A stretch of DNA of 24,082 nt, from the NCBI GenBank assembly GCA_025936205.1, contig JAICTU010000074.1, positions 1-24,082 on the forward strand, given 5' to 3'. A program made the position numbers and the translations under genes. This document shows positions 1 to 6,488 of the stretch, piece after piece. Each line of letters opens with the position of its first letter. The stretch's first letter is position 1. The notes under the pieces are model-generated. The model saw only the letters and a list, made by a program, of their open reading frames with translations. It searched no databases and had not been told where the DNA came from. This DNA comes from Polyangiaceae bacterium. Lineage in GTDB: Bacteria > Myxococcota > Polyangia > Polyangiales > Polyangiaceae.

Positions 1-299
1 GATTTGTGAGTTTCGGCGCAGAGCGGGCGCAACCTGGAGCCCAATCCAACGTCGCGCGGAGGGTGGCCCACGCTCGCGCCTCTCCACTGGACCTGCGCCG
101 CTCCAGTCAGGGGTGGGATACGTCGGTGGCAAACCCAGCATCGGGCGCGCGGGTAAAGGGCCCTACACTGTCCCGTGAAATCGCATGTCATGGACAGCCA
201 AAGGTCGCGTTCGGATTGAAGCTCTCCGCCTTGTCGGGAAATCATCATTGACCGAGCAGCAGATCTGGCATTGGCCGTACTTCGCGGTTCGAGAAGAGC

Positions 300-690
300 G
301 CACAACGGCTACGCAGATCTGATCGCTTGGCAGGGCACCTCGATCCCGCCGGTAACCTCGGCTACCTTCCGCGTGATCGTAAGCAGGCTGCTGACGGCAC
401 AGGGAAGCCGAGCAAGGCTCGAGCTGTTGGTCGCTAGTCTGTCGCAGCGCGGCTTCCAGACAGCGGTCTGAGCCGGCGTAGTGGCCGCCGCCGGTAGGCG
501 TCACTGAGAACTCGTCCCACGCGAGTGGAACGAATCTGCTTCTTGTTCCGCAGCACGTAGCCGCGCGCGAACGCTGCTCGATGATCGCAGCACCGAGTTG
601 CCGGCGTGCCGATACCATCCGTATCCCGAAGGATCTGGCGCGCCTCTGGAGCGGCGACAAACTTCGCGACGTGGCACATGGAGGGCGCGC
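300..690 (-). pseudogene. Remnant of a type IA DNA topoisomerase (TopB/topoisomerase III-like), C-terminal part
   Basis: Reading the minus strand from about 680 down, the translation contains VAKFVAAPEARQILRDTDG followed by IGTPATR, then ARGYVLRNKKQIRSTRVGR. This matches the conserved 'D-G-(I/L)-G-T-x-A-T-R ... RGY(V/L) ... K-x-I-x-S-T-x-x-G-R' block near the end of the catalytic core of type IA topoisomerases, which act as single-strand passage enzymes. The frame stops at 434. A following TAVW / EAALRQTSDQQLE segment, resembling the family's 'TAxWE' helix, is split across two frames around 455-465. There is no upstream N-terminal toprim or active-site Tyr region, because a different gene occupies that position. 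It is a decayed 3' fragment, possibly from a plasmid- or ICE-borne topB. The block 434-680 is fairly clear; the portion below 434 is weaker. Confidence 0.55.
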
Positions 691-718
691 CGCGCCCTGC
701 CACCATCAACGATGCACG

Positions 719-1507
719 CTAGGGACTGGGCGGGGCCACGAGACAAGCTGCCCGAACGGAGACATAGCCGGATCCTACGTTGGTTTTCCCGACGGCGACG
801 ATCCCGGTATGCCCTGACCGTACCTGGACGCGTTCTCCAAACGTCCAAAGACTGGCCATGACTGCCGTCGGCTCCCGAATCGCTTGGATGTCACCCCAAG
901 CCACGAAGGAGCGCATGAGCTCAGCATTCATGAAACTGCCCGTCGTCGTGTAGATGGCAAACTCCCCACCCTCGGGAAACAACGCTACGGGACCTGATTC
1001 ATTGTTGATGGCGAAGAAGCTGAAGGTTCCGCCTGGCTCGAGCACTACGTTTCCAACATCGTCGCCCAAGTTCCAATAGTGAGGATAGTTGCACCACTGC
1101 CAACCTTGCCTTCCTCCGACGACGGTCTGGCTGCTGGCCGAGACATTCCTGAGTACGATTTCGCTGGTCTCAAAGTTGACGCTTTGCAGCGCGATGACCT
1201 GGCCCGGCACGCCTATTGGGGCAGGTACGGGACAATCTGGCGGGAGTTGACTCCCCCCGCCCCCAGAGCCCGAACTAGCGGCGCTGTCTCGCGCATCACT
1301 CGACTCCATGCCAGCATCCGTTGAGGTGGGTGCCCCACCTTGTCCGCCATTTCCGCCGCCGCCCAAACCTGGAGCGCCGCCGGCGCTCGACACGGACGTT
1401 CGCCCACCAGAGGCGTCAGCGCTGGGCGTCTCAATCTCTCCACAAGCCAGGCCACCAAGCGAGAGAAGCAGGACCACACCCACGCTAGACCCCGTCGTTC
1501 CACCCAT
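719..1507 (-). CDS. Secreted lipoprotein with Gly/Ser-rich linker and lamin-tail-like C-terminal domain
   Basis: The protein is about 262 residues from the ATG at 1507. The open frame continues upstream, with another ATG at 1552, but 1507 puts a hydrophobic stretch (VGVVLLLSLGGLAC) at the N-terminus with a lipobox-type Cys at residue 22, so it is probably exported and lipidated. A low-complexity Gly/Ser/Ala/Asp linker of about 60 residues follows, then a compact domain of about 170 residues starting near DCPVPAPIG. That domain has alternating beta-strand patterns (EIVLRNVS, NVVLEPGGTFSFF, GEFAIYTTTG) and a WQWCNYPHYW segment. The pattern resembles lamin-tail-like beta-sandwich domains found in myxobacterial surface proteins; this match is from memory only. 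Function is unknown, with a likely role in cell-surface attachment. The N-terminus is unusually poor in positive charge. It lies between two decayed elements, but the frame itself is intact. Confidence 0.7.
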   Translation of the reverse strand: MGGTTGSSVGVVLLLSLGGLACGEIETPSADASGGRTSVSSAGGAPGLGGGGNGGQGGAPTSTDAGMESSDARDSAASSGSGGGGSQLPPDCPVPAPIGVPGQVIALQSVNFETSEIVLRNVSASSQTVVGGRQGWQWCNYPHYWNLGDDVGNVVLEPGGTFSFFAINNESGPVALFPEGGEFAIYTTTGSFMNAELMRSFVAWGDIQAIREPTAVMASLWTFGERVQVRSGHTGIVAVGKTNVGSGYVSVRAACLVAPPSP

Positions 1508-1645
1508 GGGGTTCGTTATAGGCGCGATCGGAAGCTGGTGCAACGCAGCCATTCTTGCTCGGTTGTCTCGGGAGCGAGTGGAGTAAACCGAGGGTTTGGG
1601 GTCAGGAAGCGGATGCCGGGAGCCGGCAACGTGCGCTTCGGCCTG

Positions 1646-2180
1646 GGGTGGATGCAGAAGTTGATCGAGCACCGCATCGCGGACCGACGCATGGTGCGAC
1701 TGCTGATGAAGTGGCCGTATGCAGGCGTCATGAAGAACGAGGAGCTACGCGAGGTGACGGAAGCTGCGCCACAAGGGGGCGGAATCAGCCCGTTGCTGTC
1801 GAATGTCTTCCTGCACATGCGTTTGACCTGTGGGTGCAACAGTGGCGAGAGCGGCAGGGGCACGGCGAAGCCCCTGAGAAAACGCGCATCCTCGAGGTGC
1901 CTACGAACCATCGAGCCTTGGCTGCGTTTCATCCAGCTGTGCAACAGTGCTGGTACCAAGAGCTTCAATGGAGGGACCAGCGCTCACGTTGGTCGGTGAG
2001 CAAGTACAAGCTCTTCGACACGCGCTACCCTCTTCCGGCTCCGCGAGTCGGCATCCTTGGCCGAACCAGCGCTTTGCTGCGCCGTGGACCGAAGGTGGGG
2101 GCCCGGTGCGGGAAATCGGCAGCCGGGCTCTGTCCGGGGGACGGCCCGTCGCGCTCCGAGGTGCCGTCGAACGCTGTCCG
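1646..2180 (+). pseudogene. Degenerate group II intron reverse transcriptase/maturase (ltrA-like)
   Basis: Three frames in succession carry pieces of one reverse transcriptase/maturase. Frame 2 (about 1646-1820) reads MQKLIEHRIADRRMVRLL, then PQGGGISPLLSNVFLH, the classic QGGxxSPLL reverse-transcriptase motif. Frame 1 (from 1822) reads FDLWVQQWRER, then PEKTRILEV and WYQELQWRDQRSRW, matching the parts that normally flank and follow the YADD box. Frame 3 (about 2030-2180) reads RHPWPNQRFA and then GGGPVREIGSRALSGGRP, the usual tail of these intron ORFs, which runs into intron RNA. The first third of the protein is missing, the YADD-containing block between QGHGEA and PEKTR is deleted, and there are at least two frameshifts. 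It cannot encode an active enzyme. Orientation is opposite to the lipoprotein on its left. Confidence 0.8.
2099..2130 (+). ncRNA. Group II intron domain V-like hairpin remnant
   Basis: GCCCGG (2101-2106) pairs with CCGGGC (2123-2128), extended by G2099-C2130 and a G-T wobble. Inside it, TGC (2107-2109) pairs with GCA (2119-2121), then G2110-C2117 and G2111-T2116 close a GAAA tetraloop (2112-2115), with G2118 and G2122 bulged on the 3' side. A roughly 32-nt hairpin with a GAAA loop and a 3'-side bulge, just after the maturase C-terminus, is what domain V of a bacterial group II intron looks like. The catalytic AGC/CGC triad is not clean at the base, consistent with decay. Confidence 0.5.
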
Positions 2181-2464
2181 CGCAGCGCGGATACGCTGCT
2201 GCCCAGCGCCGTTCCCCCAGGGCTTCGAACAGTGCCGTATGCTCGAGGCGCTTGGACAAAATATCCCAGCGATAGGGACGAAATGTCCCAGCGCGTGCCG
2301 CCGAAAGCAATCCGGCAGGTCCCGTCTGCCAGCGCTCGCGCGGCATTCCCGCTTCCGGAGAGCGCAGGCACGGCGTGTGCTTAGCGCTCGGAGCCGGGCG
2401 GCAGCCGATCCCTAGAAGCTCACTCGGCTGCCGCTCCGGCGAACCCGAGTGCTTTGGAAAATTC
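2181..2464. other. Intergenic stretch after intron remnant
   Basis: No recognisable gene is seen. The open frame of the stress-protein gene runs back to a GTG at 2375, but residues encoded between 2375 and 2465 show no domain similarity. The 3' boundary of the old intron should lie somewhere shortly after 2130 but cannot be placed by eye. Confidence 0.4.
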
Positions 2465-3820
2465 GTGAGACCCCTCCTCGAGTCCCGCGTTGGTGCCCAT
2501 GGCGCGGGGCGAATCGTGTTTGGGTCGAAGCTGCAACCTCAGTGCCAGCCTTTCGCGGAGCTCGCGGCGTTGCTGGCGCGGCGCCTGAAGGTCCAGCTCC
2601 GGCTGGTTCATGTGTCGGAAGATGCGCGAGCTGCAGGTGTGCTGGGAACGGACGAAGAGCATTTGCTCTGGCCCCAGCGCAGGGAGCTGACTGCAGAGGC
2701 GGAGCGCCTGCGCACCCTCTCCGGCGCGGACGTGCTGGGGCACCTGGCTGCGGGCAACGTCGCGGACGCGCTGCTCTCGGTGGCGGGGACGGAGTCGGCA
2801 ACGGCGATCGTTCTCGGGGGCCAGGCGGAGGGAAAGAGTGTGCTCGGCACGACCGTCGAGCGAGTCGTTCGCGCGAGCGAGGTGCCGGTGCTCGTCCTGC
2901 GCGAGCCGGAGCGCTTGCTGGCGTGGCTGCGCGGCGAGCGAGCCCTGCGGGTGCTGGTCGCCGCCGACCTGGGCCCCGCGTCGGAGTCGGCGCGCGTGTT
3001 CGCGAGCGCGTGGAGCGCGCTGGGGCCCGTGGAGGTCGAGATCGCTCTGGTGATCACGCCCGCGCAGGCACAGGAGCGGCTCCGCCTTTCTTCGGCGGAG
3101 CGCGATCCGACGCTGACTCAGCAAGCGCAGAGCGTGCTCGCAAGCGATCTGCGCCGTGGCGCGCCCGCGGCGGAGACGTCGGCGAAGCAGCGAGTGCTGG
3201 TGGCCCGCAGCAGCGCAGACGCACAGCTCGTGACGCTGGCGGAGCAGGAGAATTTCGACCTGGTGGTGCTGGGCCAGCGCCGGCGTGCTTTGCCCGAGCA
3301 CAGCTGGTACGGCTCGGTCGCGCGCGGCGTGTTGCGCGCCTCGCCGGTGAGCGTGGCGAGCGTGCCGGCGATGGGCGCGCTGCGCAAACCCGCGTTCCGC
3401 GCGCCGGCGGTGGTGCTGGTGGCGACCGACTTCAGCGAGGCCGGCGACCGCGCGGTGGCGCAGGGCGCCGGCATGGTCGGCGAGGGTGGAACGGTGCATC
3501 TGGCGCACGTGGTCGCAGCCGGAGCCGCGGCGCCGGAAGAAGCCCGGCAAGCCCGCGAACAGGCTTGGTACTCGCTCTCCAGGCTGGCCAGCGCGGGGGC
3601 GGGGGGCCGGGCAGCGAAGTTCGAGCGTCACGTGCTCGAGGGAGCGCCGACCTTCGAGTTGCTCGCCCTCGCCGAACGCGTCGGCGCCGACCTGATCGTG
3701 CTCGGTGCGCGCAGCCGCTCCGTCGGCAGCGCGGCGACCCTCGGCTCCATGGCGCGCGCCGTGAGCGAGCGCGCGAAGGTGCCGGTGCTGCTGGTTCCGG
3801 TCCCCAAGGGTGAGGCGTAG
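2465..3820 (+). CDS. Universal stress protein with three tandem Usp domains
   Basis: About 451 residues from the GTG at 2465; an earlier in-frame GTG at 2375 would add 30 residues. I prefer 2465 because a GGA-rich stretch sits about 6 nt upstream and the extra residues are Cys-rich and unlike the family. Three Usp-type alpha/beta repeats are visible. The first starts RIVFGSKL and ends VLGTTVERVVRASEVPVLVL. The second starts ALRVLVAADLG and ends SVARGVLRASPVSVASVP. The third starts APAVVLVATDFSEA and ends LGSMARAVSERAKVPVLLVPVP. Domain 3 best keeps the family signature (ATDFSEA start, ADLIVLGARSRS, LGS). Domain 1 has lost the usual TDxS start (GSKLQ), and domain 2 replaces it with AADLG, so these two may not bind nucleotide. 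Usp proteins are cytoplasmic and linked to stress survival, but the exact role here is unknown. Most family members have one or two domains. Confidence 0.85.
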   Translation: MRPLLESRVGAHGAGRIVFGSKLQPQCQPFAELAALLARRLKVQLRLVHVSEDARAAGVLGTDEEHLLWPQRRELTAEAERLRTLSGADVLGHLAAGNVADALLSVAGTESATAIVLGGQAEGKSVLGTTVERVVRASEVPVLVLREPERLLAWLRGERALRVLVAADLGPASESARVFASAWSALGPVEVEIALVITPAQAQERLRLSSAERDPTLTQQAQSVLASDLRRGAPAAETSAKQRVLVARSSADAQLVTLAEQENFDLVVLGQRRRALPEHSWYGSVARGVLRASPVSVASVPAMGALRKPAFRAPAVVLVATDFSEAGDRAVAQGAGMVGEGGTVHLAHVVAAGAAAPEEARQAREQAWYSLSRLASAGAGGRAAKFERHVLEGAPTFELLALAERVGADLIVLGARSRSVGSAATLGSMARAVSERAKVPVLLVPVPKGEA

Positions 3821-3903
3821 CGCGCGCTGCAGCCAACCTGTTGCAGGCGTATGAGAACCTGCGCTCGCTGGGGCCCGCGCGGTGGGCAGATTCTAGGGTG
3901 GGC

Positions 3904-3925
3904 GGGCTCGCGCGGGGGCGAGCCC
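3904..3925 (+). terminator. GC-rich hairpin between convergent genes
   Basis: GGGCTCGC (3904-3911) and GCGAGCCC (3918-3925) form a perfect 8-bp stem with a 6-nt loop, followed on the plus strand by AAACCTTTCC. It lies between the convergent stops of the stress-protein gene (3820) and the TolB-like gene (3948), so it could end transcription from either side. The T-run is short, so it is a weak intrinsic terminator by enteric standards. Confidence 0.55.
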
Positions 3926-3947
3926 AAACCTTTCCCCCCATCCGTGC

Positions 3948-5393
3948 TCAGAGCTTCGAGTTCGTCACGAACGCGATGCGCTTGCTGTCCGGGGACCAGC
4001 CCGGCGTGTTCATCGAGCCCTGGCCGCCGTAGATGTAGCCGATGTTTTGCGGCACGCCGCCCGATGCGGGCATCAGGCGGATGTAGCAGTGCCGGTAAAA
4101 GGGATGCGTCCAGGGGTCCATGTCCGCCGGGAAGGCGAGGTAGACGATCCATTTGCCGTCGGGCGAGATGTGGGGGAACCAATCGTTGGATTCGTCGAAG
4201 GTGATCTGCTCGGGGTGGCTGCCGTCGGCGCGCATGCGCCAGATCTGCATGGTGCCGGTGCGCACCGAGTTGAAGTAGATGTACTTGCCGTCGGGCGTGT
4301 ACTCGGGGCCGTCATCGAGCGTGCCGGGGGGCGTGAGCGCGGTTTCGACCTTGGTGTCCACGTCGACGGCCCAGAGGTTGCGGTAGTTGCCGGTCTCGCC
4401 CTTGCGGCCACCGGTGAAGACGAGCTTCTTGCCGTCGGGGGACCAGCCGTGGAGGAACGTGTGTCCGCGCTCGGGTGACGTGATCTGTTTCGGCTCGCGC
4501 GAGCCCATCGTCGGCAAGATGAAGGCGACGGAGCGGCGCGGGTCGCCAGCATAGTTGCTGAGGGCGAGCATCTTGCCGTCGAAGGAAAGCACGTGGTCGT
4601 TGTTGTTCTGGCGACACTTGCCGGTCTCGAGCTCGGCAACTTTGCCGGTCGTGATGTCATAGCTGTACATCACGCCCTCGGCGCTGTTGTAGAGCAGCTT
4701 GTCGTCGAGCGTCCAGTTGGGGGCCTGGATCGAGCCGGGTTCGCTGTGCAGGATCCTGCGCTGGCCCGTCGCGACATCCATCAGCTCGAGATGGCTGCCG
4801 AGATAGTCGCTGTAGGGCTTGAAGTTCGGAGCAGCGGGAATGATCACGCGCACGTTGCTGAACACGGCCTGGGCGAGCACGTCTGCGCTCTCCGAAGCGA
4901 CGAAGAGCCCGACGTGAACCTCCTCGCTCAGCACGACCTCTTGGCTCACAGATTTGTAGTTCTCGCCGAAGGTCGCGGCGGACAGCGTGAACGTGTTGCC
5001 GGTACGCGCGAACTGAATTTCCGTCGGGTGGAAAGAGGAGAGCTCCACTCGCGTCGCGCTTGCTCCGGGGCTGCCGACAGATTGCAGGGTGGTGCGCGGA
5101 TCGTCCTGGACACAGGCGGCTGCGTAGCGTGAAGAGGCGCTGCGCGCGTCGCGGGCCATGATGCCGATCTTGCGGCGGGCGTGGCCGGGAGCGTCGGGCT
5201 GGACGGTGGCCTGAAGAATGAAGTCGCCCTTGATGCGCTTCTCGGCGAAATGGAAGAAATCGAGCGCGGCTCCCGACTGTGAGCCGGCGCCGGACAGCGT
5301 GTAGGTTTGGTTGGTCGGGTTATAGACCGCGTTGCCGGCGAGCTTGGGTTCGCGGATGTCCTGATGATGCTCAAAAACGCCAAGAGGTTTCAT
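3948..5393 (-). CDS. TolB-like beta-propeller (PD40/WD40-like) protein with N-terminal DUF1349-like domain
   Basis: 481 residues from the ATG at 5393. The frame stays open upstream to 6080, but that part lies antisense to another gene and has no plausible domain. Residues about 15-180 form a beta-rich domain (FHFAEKRIKGDFILQATVQ, KIGIMARDARS, VHVGLFVASES, AVFSNVRV) that resembles DUF1349/laminin-G-like sandwiches, which often bind carbohydrate. Residues about 195-481 carry TolB-type propeller blades with the repeated SPDGK motif: SPDGKKLVFTGG, TPDGKYIYFNS, SPDGKWIVYLA, SPDSKRIAFVT. No signal peptide is visible, so it may be cytoplasmic, unlike true TolB in the periplasm. It is not in a tol-pal operon and should not be called tolB. 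Function is unknown; binding or sensing of a saccharide or protein partner is a guess. Confidence 0.85.
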   Translation of the reverse strand: MKPLGVFEHHQDIREPKLAGNAVYNPTNQTYTLSGAGSQSGAALDFFHFAEKRIKGDFILQATVQPDAPGHARRKIGIMARDARSASSRYAAACVQDDPRTTLQSVGSPGASATRVELSSFHPTEIQFARTGNTFTLSAATFGENYKSVSQEVVLSEEVHVGLFVASESADVLAQAVFSNVRVIIPAAPNFKPYSDYLGSHLELMDVATGQRRILHSEPGSIQAPNWTLDDKLLYNSAEGVMYSYDITTGKVAELETGKCRQNNNDHVLSFDGKMLALSNYAGDPRRSVAFILPTMGSREPKQITSPERGHTFLHGWSPDGKKLVFTGGRKGETGNYRNLWAVDVDTKVETALTPPGTLDDGPEYTPDGKYIYFNSVRTGTMQIWRMRADGSHPEQITFDESNDWFPHISPDGKWIVYLAFPADMDPWTHPFYRHCYIRLMPASGGVPQNIGYIYGGQGSMNTPGWSPDSKRIAFVTNSKL

Positions 5394-5591
5394 TTGGAGC
5401 GGGAGCAGAACACGGAGGGCGGATTTGATCCATACTCTGGCCGATTTGCATGACACTGGACGCCGCACGGATCTTCTTTGATGATCGAGAGTCGGCCGTC
5501 GCCTTCGCTGTCCGTGAGGGAACGGTGCGCGGCTTCGCGCGCTAGAGGGGCGGCGCGCAGCCGCAACTGGCGGTATGCTTGTAACGCACCC

Positions 5592-5993
5592 ATGTCGGAA
5601 CGCATCCAGCGGCTGCTGCGGGACGTCTACGAGTCCGTGAATGAACCAGAACGGCGCAGCCCGCTCGGCGACCGCTTCTCGTCGTTGAGCGGCTCGCCCC
5701 TCGGTGCGGTGCAGCGCGAGATCGCCGAAGAGATCGCGCATTCGCTGGGCAAAGCCGGGCGCAAGGTACAGCGCCAGACAGAGCTGGTGCGGGCGCTGGT
5801 CGCCCGTGCCATCAGCGAGCAGCTCAGCCGGGACGAACGGGAGCAGCTGCGCCGCGAATACCAGCGCCAGCGTCTGCTCGCCGAGCGCCATCTGCGCGAC
5901 TTGCTGATTCAGCGCGAGGCGCTCGGCATGCGCCGCCATGAAGAGATGCGGCGCATCTACCTGCTGCCCGAGTGGCCCGACACGGCGCGCTGA
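5592..5993 (+). CDS. Small, highly charged helical protein of unknown function
   Basis: 133 residues starting MSERIQRLLRDVYESVNEP. The frame is open further upstream, but the ATG at 5592 begins a segment with well-behaved composition. I do not recognise a family. Residues about 38-115 are rich in Arg, Glu, Gln and Leu (EIAEEIAHSLGKAGRKV, EQLSRDEREQLRREYQRQR), giving a predicted long amphipathic helix or coiled coil. There is no signal peptide, membrane segment or Cys. It is transcribed away from the TolB-like gene, with a 198-bp divergent spacer. It is probably a cytoplasmic structural or nucleoid-type helper protein, but that is a guess. Confidence 0.65.
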   Translation: MSERIQRLLRDVYESVNEPERRSPLGDRFSSLSGSPLGAVQREIAEEIAHSLGKAGRKVQRQTELVRALVARAISEQLSRDEREQLRREYQRQRLLAERHLRDLLIQREALGMRRHEEMRRIYLLPEWPDTAR

Positions 5994-6161
5994 CGGCGGC
6001 ACGCTGACGGCGCCGGGCACCGCTGCGAGACGGGGTCGGAGTCTATGTGCCGGCTCGTCAGGGCCGTGATCGGGGCTCATCCTGGCGCCGGCGGGTGCCG
6101 TGCAGGCCGAGCCCCGATGCCTCCTCCACGCGAGGTGCCCCTATTTTTGCGCGAATTGAAG

Positions 6162-6175
6162 TTCCACATGGAACC
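6162..6175. promoter_or_regulatory. parS-like 14-bp palindrome
   Basis: GTTCCA-CA-TGGAAC is a near-perfect dyad. It differs by one central base from GTTCCACGTGGAAC, the core of the ParB-binding parS sites as I remember them for Myxococcus. It could be a degenerate parS or an unrelated repressor operator. One isolated copy is seen in this window. Confidence 0.35.
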
Positions 6176-6220
6176 TCACGCTTCACAAAAAATGACACTG
6201 CCGCGAGTGGGAGGTTGCAG

Positions 6221-6246
6221 CGGACCGCGATGACATGTGCGGTCCG
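6221..6246. repeat. 8-bp inverted repeat in IF-2-like leader
   Basis: CGGACCGC (6221-6228) and GCGGTCCG (6239-6246) are perfectly complementary, around a 10-nt loop (GATGACATGT). It could form an mRNA or DNA hairpin about 240 nt before the IF-2-like start. No T-run follows, so it does not look like a terminator. Confidence 0.5.
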
Positions 6247-6474
6247 GGGCCGAAGCTGCCGCCGTGCACCCCGTCGCGAAAAAACATCGCCGACCCCTGG
6301 CGCGAGCTCCCGCGGATGCTTATTCATGACGACCCGAGGGATTTGAGCGCCGCAGGCTCCCGTGCGAGCCGAAGCGAGAGCTTGGATCCCAACCGCCCGG
6401 CGCGTCCGCCGGGAAAACCATCGCCCGGAGCCGCCCCTCCGAGCGGAACGGCCGCGCGCTCCAGGAGGCGCGGC

Positions 6475-6480
6475 GAGGAG
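6475..6480 (+). promoter_or_regulatory. Ribosome binding site deciding the TTG start of the IF-2-like gene
   Basis: GAGGAG sits 8 nt before the TTG at 6489. No ATG or GTG in the same frame nearby has a comparable site, so translation most likely begins at the rare TTG codon. Confidence 0.6.
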
Positions 6481-6488
6481 CACATTCA

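Larger units (their letters stand above)
5994..6488. other. Long leader/intergenic region upstream of the IF-2-like gene
   Basis: No gene is recognised in these 495 bases. The stretch holds a parS-like 14-bp palindrome (6162-6175), an 8-bp perfect hairpin (6221-6246), and the ribosome binding site of the IF-2-like gene. The length and the inverted repeats suggest a regulatory leader. Confidence 0.5.

Noticed and set aside
6..251. 81-residue plus-strand open frame at the left end
   Set aside because: It has no recognisable motif, and its composition looks like non-coding high-GC DNA.
2420..3631. 403-residue minus-strand open frame
   Set aside because: It is antisense to the Usp gene, without motifs.
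3948..5393. tolB of the Tol-Pal system
   Set aside because: There is no tolQ/R/A or pal nearby, no signal peptide, and an extra N-terminal domain.
5394..6080. N-terminal extension of the TolB-like gene
   Set aside because: The frame is open, but it overlaps the small helical gene on the other strand and shows no domain; the ATG at 5393 is followed at once by foldable sequence.
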